This document shows positions 24,640 through 34,748 of a stretch of DNA of 64,000 bases, in pieces (the stretch's first letter is position 1; the number at the start of each line of letters is the position of its first letter). The position numbers and the translations under genes were made by a program. The notes beneath the pieces are model-generated. The model was given only the letters and a program-made list of their open reading frames with translations, was not told the DNA's origin and did no database searches. This stretch comes from Pyrus communis (Eukaryota > Streptophyta > Magnoliopsida > Rosales > Rosaceae): positions 31,970,953 to 32,034,952 of the forward strand of contig NC_084804.1 of NCBI RefSeq assembly GCF_963583255.1, given 5' to 3'.

Positions 24640-24965
24640 AGAGATTCGGTACACATGTTTTTGCATATTTTCTTATGTGCCACTAATTCATTACAATATA
24701 TTTAGGTACGAACATTTCGGTTCACTAAGTTAGTATAATATGTTTAGATACGAACATTTCAGTACACTAGTTTCTTATAATATAGTTAGGTACTGACATT
24801 TCGGTACACTAGTTTGGTATCATATATTTAGGTATGGAATTTTTTGGTACACTTATGTTTTTATATATTTTCTTATGTGCTACTAATTCACTAAAATATA
24901 TTAATGTACGGACATTTCGGTACACTAATTTAGTAAAATATATTATAATACGAACGTTTATAGGA
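24640..24965. repeat. AT-rich tandem repeat (minisatellite)
   Basis: About five units of roughly 56-60 bases are built on words such as ATATTTAGGTACGAACATTT, CGGTACACTAGTTTAGTA and ATTTTCTTATGTGC. Units are diverged by substitutions and small indels. No coding capacity is present. Confidence 0.75.
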
Positions 24966-25329
24966 AGTAAAATAAATATAATGAATTAAAATGTGATAAT
25001 AAATAATTTTAATTTTAATGTAATGACATTAAATAAGATATCTATTAAATATTAAAACAAAAATATAATATAAATTTGAATTAAGTAAACATTAGAGGAC
25101 TAAAATCAATATATAATCTAACACCAGATTTTTATTGAATTTTAATCTTCTTCAAGGATTAAAGTTCAAAAACCTCTAAATTTAACCACATCAAAGTTGA
25201 CCGAGGTCCAACAACCCAAACGATACATGAAGGACTAGGCCGTCTGTTAACATATATGCTTGAGCCAGATATATGATGGTAAGACTAAACTGGACATTCC
25301 ATACCAAAAACAGAGTTCATCTTCATGTA

Positions 25330-25735
25330 AGATGATTCATACATGAGGTCCCTCTACAACGAAAGACTTCCAAGTGCATATGTAGAACAAATCACTATGC
25401 TGACTGAAGAGCAGCTCAACAGGTGCCAAAACAGAGAAATCCTGTGTATATTCCGGCTCCATGCTCGGAATCAGTCCCATTATATGTTGTATCGAAGACA
25501 AGTACAACCCACTTCTTTTCAATGGCCTATAAACAATTTTAGCTAAATTCTGATGCTTAAAATGTTAAGTTTTCAAATCATTTTTTGGATTATATTAACT
25601 TCATTACTTGCTTCCAATTTGGGTGCCTAATGATGTTAGGGTTGTTTAGGTATACAAGGACGACATTAGCGTTGCTTTTTGTTACGATGCTTCAGTAAGC
25701 GTCTAACTATACTGACGAGGAAGCTCCTTGAGTAC
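25330..25735. repeat. Unclassified dispersed repeat, inverted partner at 56876-58390
   Basis: The segment recurs in reverse orientation as two pieces, 56876-57084 and 58232-58390, split there by a solo LTR. Recognisable shared words include GTGCCTAATGATGTTAGGGTTG and ATCCTGTGTATATTCCGGCTCC in shorter form (GATTTCTCTGTTTTGGCAC on the other strand). Family and function are unknown, and the short reading frames in it are not shared intact. Confidence 0.6.
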
Positions 25736-26610
25736 AGACAGAAAGTATCCCGTTCCTCATATAACCGCCCACTGTTCGGTAAACATGAATTGATCAAAGT
25801 CTTAATCGATTGTATGTGAGAACATGTATTTTTAAATTTGTGTTATATATGTGTTGGCTCTAAAAACTACCAAGTCTACATAGCGCACAGGCCGAATAGC
25901 TAGTGAGCTAACTACATCCTTAAGTTGAATGTGGGGTGTGCCAACTCGTCAACCAAGCTTGGTCGGTGAGTGAATGAACATAGTGGTGGTGTCGAAGGCG
26001 TTGTTGACTTCTCGTATTCGAACGATTATGGCCGAGGAAGGAACTCGTCTCGGCATATGGTTCTAGAGCATGAAGACAAGACTGCTAGTGACTGCGATGT
26101 TCAAGGATCGTCTGCATCGGGCTCGGCTGCTTCAATTATATTTGTGAAAATATAAGTTTGCCGAAAAGGTATCAAATTGTATGGACACAAATACTCAAAG
26201 GAGATGAGCGTATTGACTATAAATGTGGTTCAACCGTCAAACTGCTGAACTTTAAAATGCACCTGTGAATATCCAATCATAAAATGGGTTTGGCTTTCAA
26301 CGTGCCAAACAACGGAACTTGATAACACCTCAACTCGTCGAGAGGCTAATGAGATGATCTCTTCCAACAAGGCAAATGAGAAAAACCCTAGCTGAAAGCA
26401 CCCTAGTGTGCCACACAAAATATTTCCAAGAGAGTGATATTGCTAGCACAATCGAATCTTTTACTCCATCATCCGTCGTTGGTGTAGTAGTGTGGATAAT
26501 CCTAGAGTCATAACACTTGAGCAGCTTCATGTGATCTTTATGCGATCGACCATGTAAAAGAAGAACCAAAGCACATAGATGATCCTACAAAAACGGCACA
26601 CGCATGGCTA
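25736..26610. other. Intergenic region, possible old LTR fragment
   Basis: No gene is supported. A stretch starting TGTTGGCTCTAAAAACTACC at about 25852 has the composition of an LTR, but no partner was found in the window. Confidence 0.3.
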
Positions 26611-26648
26611 AGGAATCTTATAAGTAATTCTCTTCGTCATCTTTTTTT

Positions 26649-26772
26649 AGGGAATTGTTATTGGCACTCTAAAAATCTCATTTTGCACTTCACACTATCT
26701 ATAATTAGAAAGAAAAATACACTTGTGAGGAGTGTATAATGAGATTTTTAGAGTACTAATAATAATTTCCCC
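26649..26772. mobile_element. Palindromic MITE (AGGGAATTGTTATTGGCA family), private to segment B
   Basis: The left arm AGGGAATTGTTATTGGCACT and the right arm, read in reverse as GGGGAAATTATTATTAGTAC, form a long inverted repeat that includes AAAAATCTCAT and its complement. T runs flank it. Segment A at about 14993-15003 lacks it. The same family is at 42341-42462, where a clean target duplication is visible. Confidence 0.8.
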
Positions 26773-27688
26773 TTTTTTATTGCTTTATCAATTACAATCA
26801 ACTTATATATAATTAAGATAACATATTGTATGTTATTTATTATTTTCCATTGCGTATTTAATTATTCAAATTAATTTATCCCAATGATATTCCCCAAACC
26901 CAACAAACAAGCCATGCGATAAATTCAAAAGAAAGCCATTGAGCATTTAATGTTTCCTGCATAAAAATATTACCCATGCCTGCTTATAAGGAGAAAAATG
27001 GGAGAAGGAAAGGATGAACGTTGCCAAAGAAATAAGCCTATCCAAATGCCAGTTGCATGAAATTTTAGGGCAGAGTGCTGTCATTTTGTTAGCACCTATC
27101 ACCAATATAGGTTTAATGGGAAAAAGTAAGGTGAAAAGCAAAAAGAATGATTTGCTAAATAAGAACAATCCAAGAAGAAACACCTTGTGGAGCTTGAAGA
27201 GCAAAAGATCATTGTTGCTCTAGCATAACTATTTTGGAACCAAAGAGCAAGCCATCATCAAGCTCCCAAAAACAAGCCTTACATTACCTCAAGCAATCCT
27301 CTGCGGATCTCTTTTTTTGAACCAACAAAGCCAAATCTCTTAAACATCAATCTCAAGCTATTACACATCACTAATCATAGAAAACGCTCTCCTTAAGAGT
27401 GGTTCCACCGTGGGCAATAGCCTGATGAACTGGCTCTCAAACAGGGCCAGAAAGCCTAAGCAACTTGGTCCAATGTGTGCTGGCGATGGAGCCCGAGCGG
27501 GCCCGAGGGAAAGGCCTAGCAGAAGTTGCCAGCCAGAGAGCCCAAAGGGCATGTGACGCAAGGCTGACGTCTGCGCGACGTCAACCACGTGGTGGACGAG
27601 CCTGGACAGAGTCAAAGAGCAGCAACACCCTGATGTGGTGGTGGACGAGCTTGGACAGCTCTTCGCATAGGTAAATCTCGACGCCGGT

Positions 27689-29158
27689 TAGACCTAGCAT
27701 TCGTGTCGTGTTTCTCATGCTCGTGTCATTTTCATGTCATACCCGATAGCTTAACGGGTAGTGTCGTGTAATATCCGTTAAAGTAAACGGGTAATATGAC
27801 CCGACTCGTTATCTGTGACATCCCACATCGCCCAGGGGAGTGATCCTTAAATGTATATTCCAATCCCTACTTAGCGCGAGGCCTTTTGGGAGCTCACTGG
27901 CTTCGGGTTCTGTAGGAACTCCGAAGTTAAGCGAGAAGGAGCAATCCCATGATGGGTGACCCACTGGGAAGTTGCTCGTGAGTTCCCAAAAACAAAACCG
28001 TGAGGGAATGGTAAGCCCAAAGCGGACAATATCGTGCTACGGTGGTGGAGCGGGCACGGGAAGTGATTCGCCCCGGGCCGAGATGTGACAAATTGGTATC
28101 AGAGACAATCCCTGTCCGGAAATGTGCCGACGAGGACGTCGGGCCCCTAAGGGGGGTGGATTGTGACATCCCACATCGCCCAGGGGAGTGATCCTTAAAT
28201 GTATATTCCAATCCCTACTTAGCGCGAGGCCTTTTGGGAGCTCACTGGCTTCGGGTTTCGTAGGAACTCCGAAGTTAAGCGAGAAGGAAGCTAGAGCAAT
28301 CCCATGATGGGTGACCCACTGGGAAGTTGCTCGTGAGTTCCCAAAAACAAAACCGTGAGGGAATGGTAAGCCCAAAGCGGACAATATCGTGCTACGGTGG
28401 TGGAGCGGGCCCGGGAAGTGATTCGCCCTGGGCCGAGATGTGACATTATCTGTTAAGAAAAATATATTTTAAATAAATAAAAATGAAAATGAAAAACATA
28501 ATTTCACCCAAAAAAATGTAAAACATAATACTAAATTAGTGATTATTATGCTTTCACATCTTTCAAACTTATACATTAATGATTATGAATTTTGTTTATT
28601 TTGAACACCCTTACAAATACTATTCATGAGAATTTGTATGGTTTTAAAATTCAAACGATCATATACCCATCTTTAAAGCGCAGAGGATGCGACTACGACT
28701 ACGAGCGTTTGCATATTTTTTTCATATTTTTCGCACATGTAAATTAATTATTATAATTTTTCTAATGTGTTTGGTATTTTTAAATTACTTGATATTTTTA
28801 TTTTTAATGTGTTTTATGATTTTTAATCTCAATTTTTGCCTATAATATACTATACAAAAAATAAAAAAAATTAAACTTAAATTTTAAAATTATATAGAAT
28901 AATAATTAATAAACAATATATACATATTCATTATATCTATTGTATTTTATAGTAATTTTTTTTAGTAGTTTAAAAAATTAAAATCATCAAAATAACTTTT
29001 TTCTTATCTTGTCGAAACAGGTTACTCGCGTGTCACTCTCGTGTAAACCTGCTAAGGACCCATTATTAATGGGTTATTATTGTGTTGACCCGAAACCCGT
29101 TATTTTTGTGTCGTTTACATGTCGTGTTAACGGATCGTGTAAGAAATTGCCAGGTCTA
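27689..29158. mobile_element. Non-autonomous hAT-like transposon, split by a Cassandra insertion
   Basis: The ends TAGACCTAGCATTCGTG and (inverted) TAGACCTGGCAATTTCTT match. The flanks ACGCCGGT and ACGCTAGC agree at 5 of 8 positions, an eroded 8-bp duplication. Subterminal ACCCG/CGGGT words are dense (GATAGCTTAACGGGTAG, GACCCGAAACCCGTTA). The TIR is shared with the element at 16160-17772, so both belong to one family. No transposase is present. Confidence 0.6.
27814..28445 (+). mobile_element. Complete Cassandra TRIM retrotransposon with TTATC target duplication
   Basis: LTRs at 27814-28090 (277 bases) and 28162-28445 (284 bases) start TGTGACATCCCACATCGCCC and end GAGATGTGACA. TTATC stands on both sides (27809-27813 and 28446-28450). 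The interior is only 71 bases, with a primer-binding site TTGGTATCAGAGA right after the left LTR and the polypurine tract AAGGGGGGTGGA before the right one. The LTRs hold the 5S rRNA-like block (AACTCCGAAGTTAAGCGAG, GATGGGTGACCCACTGGGAA). They are nearly identical except for a 7-base difference (the right LTR has the extra AAGCTAG type insertion) and a few substitutions, so the insertion is young. The element has no protein and must borrow enzymes in trans. Confidence 0.95.
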
Positions 29159-30463
29159 ACGCTAGCAACGACGACGACTCTTCCCAATGCCTCCTTCTCC
29201 CTTTGCAAAATGATGCCCAACTGGAGTCCTCTGCATCCACGACACGTGTCCCGCTCGCCAACACGCCGATCCTCCTACTCGTCTGCTTCCACAAGGCGCT
29301 GTAGGCCGAGCTCCTAGATCTCCACCTCGTGACCACCGCTGCCTTGGAGAGTGGATCACGTGACCGTCAAGACCGCGACTTCGTTCTCCTGCTTCTACGG
29401 TGGTTGAAGTTCCTCAAGCTTGCGTATAAGTTTCTCAAAAGGCAGTTATTATTTATTAAGGGCAATTACTGTTCAATGGGTGGATTAAATAGTGAATAGC
29501 TCTGGGGGGGCCTTAGCAACGGTGAAGTTGCTCTAATGTGTATTATAGACTGTAGAGACAAAAAAAGAAACCTTTTTCAGGCCAGAAGAAACATTTCTCA
29601 TAATATAACTTCATGCTACTAGCTTTAGAGTTGCCAAAAGCTAGAAGACTCCAACAATGTATCTTCTATTCCCTTTCCTTCAAGAAGCCATCAAGTTGTT
29701 GGCCAGTCAAAACCGCCACGTTAGAACCCATAATCCTATGTCAATTAACATTTCACCAACCTATGAAGGCATAAGAGTAAATGCTTTTTACGCTGCAACC
29801 AATCTTTTTACACCGGAAACTACTACCTCCGTTCTCTTAACTCTAATGGCACTTTCATTTTGAAAAAGCTATTAAGCTCATTTAAGAAGGGGTTGTTGAA
29901 GATCTTGGAGAGAGAGATAATACACCCAACCTTGCATCCAAGGGTGCCCGAAGTTTTGAAAAAGAAAAAAAAAACCATTCGACTTGAAAAAACTGTGGAG
30001 GCTCGATTCACCTCGTGCTAGGGCTTTCAGGTGTTGGGTTGTATATGAGGACGAGATGAAGGAAATAGGGGTTTGTCTTCGTTGGAGATTCGTTGGTTTT
30101 TGTCCGGGTTAGCCGGAATATGTAGTCAAGAACTTAACAAGAGAGAGAACAGATATGGAGAATTGTAACTATACAATACGACCGTAATCGAAATACATAC
30201 ATTTGGTCTCCTACACTATGGGGGTAGCAGAAGGAGGAGTTGGTTATATGTAGTTGTTGGGGCCGTTGAGAAAAAGAAAGAGAAAACTATGCGGCTATTT
30301 ATAGTTTTGGAGAATAGATCATGGCGGCTCATGGAATGATCCATATTAGAGCCATTAATCGAAGTTCGACTTAAGTAAGATCAAACTTCTTAAATACATA
30401 TGACTGGAAAATCATGATTTCACGAGGAACGAAGCTTTTGATTAATGAACTTATTTGATTGGA

Positions 30464-31100
30464 TGTTGATTGTAGTAGCTATAGTGTCATAAGATGGTGA
30501 CACTTGTCATTAGTTAAGTCTGTTAGAAGAACAAAAGTTAGTTAGAGGGTATTGTAGTAATTGTTGATGTAATAAGAGTCTATATAAAACATTGTGTGTA
30601 ATACTCTTTTACATGGTGTGAAATATACAAGCTTTACATTTCTCAAATTCTCTCTCTTCCTCTCGCATTTCATCTTCTTCTTCCTTAGTTCATTTGTTCA
30701 TCTTCATTGTACTGTTATCATGGTAGTAGAGCAGGTTGTCTCACGTGTGAAGCCAAATGACCATATGCGCTCCACGTCACCTCATTGTGTTGTCCACGTG
30801 TTAGGCTTGAAAATTCGCCACACGTGAGGGGGCGTGTTGAGAATGGGGGGAGAGTATAGTGTCTGAAGATGGTGACACCTGTCACTAGTTAGTGTAAGTT
30901 TGTTAGAAGAACAAAAGTTAGTTAGAGGGTGTTGTGATAATTGTTGATGTAAGAAGAGTTTCTATAAAACCTTGTGTGTAATACTCTTTTACATAGTGTG
31001 AAATATACAAGCTTTACGTTTCTCAGATTCTCTCTCTTCCTCTCGCATTTCATCTTTTTTTTCCTTAGTTCATTTGTTCATCTCCATTGTACTGTTATCA
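30464..31100 (+). mobile_element. Second TRIM-like retrotransposon (copia-style ends)
   Basis: The left LTR is 30464-30720 and the right LTR 30835-31100; both end TGTACTGTTATCA and share most of their length. A primer-binding-like TGGTAGTAGAGCAGG follows the left LTR at once, and the purine-rich GTGAGGGGGCG precedes TGTTGAGAATG of the right LTR. The interior is about 114 bases and non-coding. Flanks do not show a clean target duplication. Segment A lacks the element. Confidence 0.7.
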
Positions 31101-31736
31101 GATTGTATGCATCACCTGGCACATGACATAGTACACTAATTAATGTGATTTAAAATTGTGGTGACACTTGTCACTAGTTAGTTAAGTTTGTTAGAAGAAC
31201 AAAAGTCAGTTAGAGAGTGTTGTAGTAATTGTTGATGTAAGAAGAGTTTCTATATAACCTTGTGTGCAATACTCTTTTACATAGTGTAAAATATACAAGC
31301 TTTACGTTTCTCAGATTCTCTCCCTTCCTCTCGCATTTCATCTTCTTTTTCATTAGTTCATTTCTTCATCTCCATTGTACTATTATCAGATTGTATGCAT
31401 CACTTGGCACATGACATAGTACACTAAGTAATGTGATTTAAAATTGTGGTGACACTTGTCACTAGTTAGTTAAGTCTGTTAGAAGAACACAAGTTAGTTA
31501 GAGAGTATTGTAGTAATTGTTGATGTAAGAAGAGTCTCTATAAAACCTTGTGTGTAATACTCTTTTACATGGCGTGAAATGTACAAGCTTTACATTTCTC
31601 AGATTCTCTCTCTTCTTCTCACATTTCATATTCTTCTTCCTTAGTTCATTTGTTCATCTCCATTGTTATGTTATCAGATTGTATGCATCACTTGACATAT
31701 AAGATAGTACACCAATTAATGTGATTTAAAATTACA
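31101..31736 (+). repeat. Tandem 288-base repeat of LTR plus flank
   Basis: After the TRIM, its right LTR (from GTGACACTTGTCACTAG to TTATCA) together with the next 60 bases of flank (GATTGTATGCATCAC...TTTAAAATTGTG) is repeated. LTR parts are at 31161-31388 and 31449-31676, and flanks at 31101-31160, 31389-31448 and 31677-31736. The period is exactly 288. The unit includes DNA outside the LTR, so this arose by tandem duplication after insertion. Confidence 0.85.
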
Positions 31737-32399
31737 GTTTCCTTAACATTACTCTATAACAAATGCCTTGTTCCTATATCCTCTCAAAGCATTCAATTTG
31801 GCCTACCAATGGTCTCTTAATTTACGCTTCTAATTTGGCGATCGAGTCTCTCACTCTCTCTATCTTTGGATGTGTGGGAGTCTTATATTATTAACAGCAA
31901 GGAATCCCATATAGTAGTTAAAACATTAATTAATAGAGTTATGGTGATTTAATTAGCTCAGATGACAGATTAGAGAAAATATAATATGAGGTTAGATGAT
32001 GGATTAGAGAAAAAAATAATGTGGGTTAGGTGGTGACAGTAGTATGACCTGAGCTGGGGTCAATGAGTTGAACACTATTCATCCGACATTCATATTCTTA
32101 CTTCCATATGGTAGGTTGACATTTAGCTATTAAACAAAATCCGTTACATGTTGGCCTGATTTGAGTTCCCACTGGTCATACTATTGCTTTGTTTAGATTA
32201 AAAATTGAACCACATGTGGACTGGTGTTTAGATAAAAAATTGAACCACATGTGGACTGGTCAATTCCCGACTCCCGTGTCTAATTAGAATAACAACATGA
32301 ACCCTCCTTCCCCCTCATTGTTTGTGAATTGTGAACAAGACCGTTCCCACAGAAAGACCAAACAGCAAACACACACTACGGTTTTTTTCTAATCTTTTA

Positions 32400-33369
32400 T
32401 ATATCAATGAGGGCTCTTTATATATTTAAAGTAATTGATAAGGAACTGAACTAAAGACCTTGAGTTCAAACACGAATATTTTAAATAAACTGAATTACAT
32501 ATTTTAAAGATGAAATTTCTTTTATTTATTTTCTTAAAAAAACAAAATTTTAAAATTTATTTCATAGGGAGAGGATTCAAACATGAATGCCATGCATGCT
32601 GATTCTTTGCCATAATATTGAGATTTTGTAGTTTTCTGTCCACTTATAAGTAGAAGGTGTTGATGTAGTGGGATATATGACAAGGAAAATCGAAAGAAAT
32701 TCTAACGCTACAATCTACTAGCAAACCCTAGAGTTCAACAAAAAAAAAAAAAAAAAAAAAAAGTCTCGTTTATTGAATAATAGTTGAAAGATAACAGGTT
32801 GAAATATTATACCTCCAAAACATAAATCCAAACAGCAAAAGGACTTAACGTTCAAACAAGAAATAAAATGAACAGTTAACAAAGTACTAAAAATACCCCA
32901 GAACTTTTAATGTTGAGTATTGTTCCTCGTTCATTCTCATTCAAAACGACATATTTTATGTTTGATTTTGACGTCAACGATCGTGCTTGCATCCCTTGGA
33001 TCTTGCTTCCAGTTTTGCACCTTTTGACATGTTCTTCAATCTTCTTAGCCATTTGTTCTACATTAGCGACGGACTTTAATGTTTCTTTAAAGTCTAAGAT
33101 TATTGATTGAGTCGTCCGAGAAATGAACGGTGAAGATTAACTTTAAGAATGACTTTAGAAAATCGACGGTAAAAAACTACTAGGTAGGTTGGACTACCAA
33201 ATACAAATACGTCAGATTCAACTCTTATGAATTGCGAGTTTGGTATTTAATTATTGCTAACTAATTATTTATCACATTGTATAATATAAAACCTAATTAT
33301 TTATTCTTTATTTTGGGTCAATTAGAATAACAGATTAATTTATTGTGAAGGAAGAGACAAAGACCATGG
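32400..33369. other. Upstream region of PROPEP copy B (part of segment B)
   Basis: Collinear with 18490-20400 of segment A apart from the TIR element there. It has an A run at about 32740-32761. No separate gene is seen, and no regulatory motif can be defended beyond general conservation with copy A. Confidence 0.5.
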
Positions 33370-33444
33370 ATGAACGATCTATTTAATGGGAGGCGAGGAA
33401 AGAAGAAACTAAAGGAAATCAAGGAAAAGATCATAAACACAAAA

Positions 33445-33900
33445 ATGGAAAAATCATCAACGATAGTGTCAACACAGGAGGAGATGATGAGCACCACTAC
33501 TGATGATGTGAAAGTACTTGTATTCGATGCTTACAAGCCCAAGCCTTGTAGCTCATTCCTTGAAGCAGCAATAAGAGCACTTTTCAAGTGTTTCGGTGCT
33601 GAGAAGATAGAACAAGTTGCAGAGTGCCCAGCCACAACTACAGAAACCCCAGTAGCAGATACGCCAGTCTCCGATGATCCACCAGCAAATCCAGAAGCTG
33701 CTCCTTCTCCTCCTGTTGAAACAAATCCGGAGAGCTCGGTACGTTTTTATCTCTCTCTCTCTCTCTCTCTGCTGTTGAAATAATGTTCGAATTAATTAAT
33801 TAATTAATTATGTATTACACAGAAAGTTCCTATCCTTACAAGTAGGCGAGGCCTAAGTGACGGGTCTGGTGGTAAGATTAACTCGACTTCCCAGGATTGA
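33445..33900 (+). CDS. PROPEP-like gene, copy B, with lost stop codon and C-terminal extension
   Basis: Exon 1 is 33445-33738 and exon 2 is 33823-33900 (123 residues). It starts MEKSSTIVSTQEEMMSTTTD; the ATG used by copy A is AAG here, while an in-frame upstream ATG at 33370 would add 25 residues. It keeps SSFLEAAIRALFKCFGAEKI and the Pro-rich acidic spacer (PVADTPVSDDPPANPEAAPS). The donor is TCG/GTACG and the acceptor CACAG/AAA, phase 0. Exon 2 reads KVPILTSRRGLSDGSGGKIN, then STSQD and TGA. Relative to copy A the stop TAG is TCG, and Arg-Pro-Gly has become Arg-Arg-Gly. In characterised Pep peptides the free C-terminal Asn contacts the receptor, so the added five residues may abolish or change activity unless trimmed. 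Whether it is expressed cannot be seen. Confidence 0.7.
33750..33770 (+). repeat. Short (CT)n tract in the PROPEP copy B intron
   Basis: About 20 bases of CT, 11 bases after the donor; a contracted version of the tract in copy A. A run of ATTA repeats lies before the acceptor. Confidence 0.8.
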
Positions 33901-34186
33901 TGAGCTGCAGCCTGCCACGTACAAATTAATCGTCTGCGCAAGTGTGGGAATACTGGAGAAATTATGTCGACATTTGACATTATTTATCTTATATTTACCA
34001 AGTATAATTTTTTTTTTCTGCATTTGGTTTTCTGGATTATGCAGTCCTTCTTTTCCTGTACTCCAATAAGGAGTACAATAATAAGTTTGTACAAGGCATC
34101 ATCATGCGATGTAGTACATATGTAATGTAACGTGTTGATTTGTTTAGTTACAGAATAACAGAAATTAAGGGAGGTTTGAGATTAAC

Positions 34187-34748
34187 TTAGAGTGCTACTA
34201 GACTCATCTTATTGTCTTATTTTTCCATTCACGTTATAATTTCACCCACCATAAAATTACGAAAAATCTAAAACTATCTTTCCACCATTATCCCTACTAG
34301 CTTAAGTTGTAAAATGTAAAAACAAAAAGACTGAAAAACTAAAAATACAAACCAACAGCCACAACACCACCCACCCCAGCCGGCGACAATAAACGAGGCA
34401 CAATCCCTGCTGGAGGCATCTCCTTTTCTTTTATATGGTGCCCTTGTTTTCTTCTTCTCTTTTATTTCCCCTCTGTCTTCCTATCTCTCTATCTATCTCC
34501 CCGCACTAAATCTATATTTAACACAATAAACATCAAAACTGAATTTTCTTACCACGCTTCTTGTAGCAATTGAAAATTAGAAAGAGAAAAAGGATGGAGA
34601 GAGTATGGGGGAGACAGAGGGGGACGGAGGAGAGATAAATGGGAGAGAACGAGAAAGAAGGGGAAAGAGAGAATTAAGGTTGGGGTAGGAAGACAGATGA
34701 AGGAGGGGGAGGAAGAGGGAGAAACAGACTAGGCTCTTCATCCCTCTT
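34187..34748. other. Intergenic DNA with a strand-asymmetric purine tract
   Basis: 34575-34730 is almost entirely A/G on the plus strand (GGAGAGAGTATGGGGGAGAC type), and the part near 34440-34500 is pyrimidine-rich. No gene is supported. It adjoins the A-tail end of the LINE. Confidence 0.5.

Larger units (their letters stand above)
27395..29534. mobile_element. TIR element candidate containing two nested insertions
   Basis: The left end AAGAGTGGTTCCACCGTGGG and the inverted right end AGAGCAACTTCACCGTTGC are similar inverted repeats with GC-rich inner flanks (27400-27680 and 29160-29400). Inside sits the hAT-like element 27689-29158, which itself contains the Cassandra 27814-28445. The target duplication is not clean, so the class is uncertain. 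Confidence 0.45.
26611..34186 (+). repeat. Duplicated segment, copy B (partner at 14969-21268)
   Basis: This is the collinear partner of segment A. It holds private insertions: the MITE 26649-26772, the nested block 27395-29534, and the TRIM with tandem LTR copies 30464-31736. It lacks the two large insertions of copy A. It ends with PROPEP copy B, after which similarity stops at about 34186. Confidence 0.85.

Noticed and set aside
27905..28340. 5S ribosomal RNA genes
   Set aside because: The 5S-like blocks lie in paired LTRs with primer site, purine tract and target duplication, and are too diverged and interrupted for functional 5S genes; Cassandra explains them.
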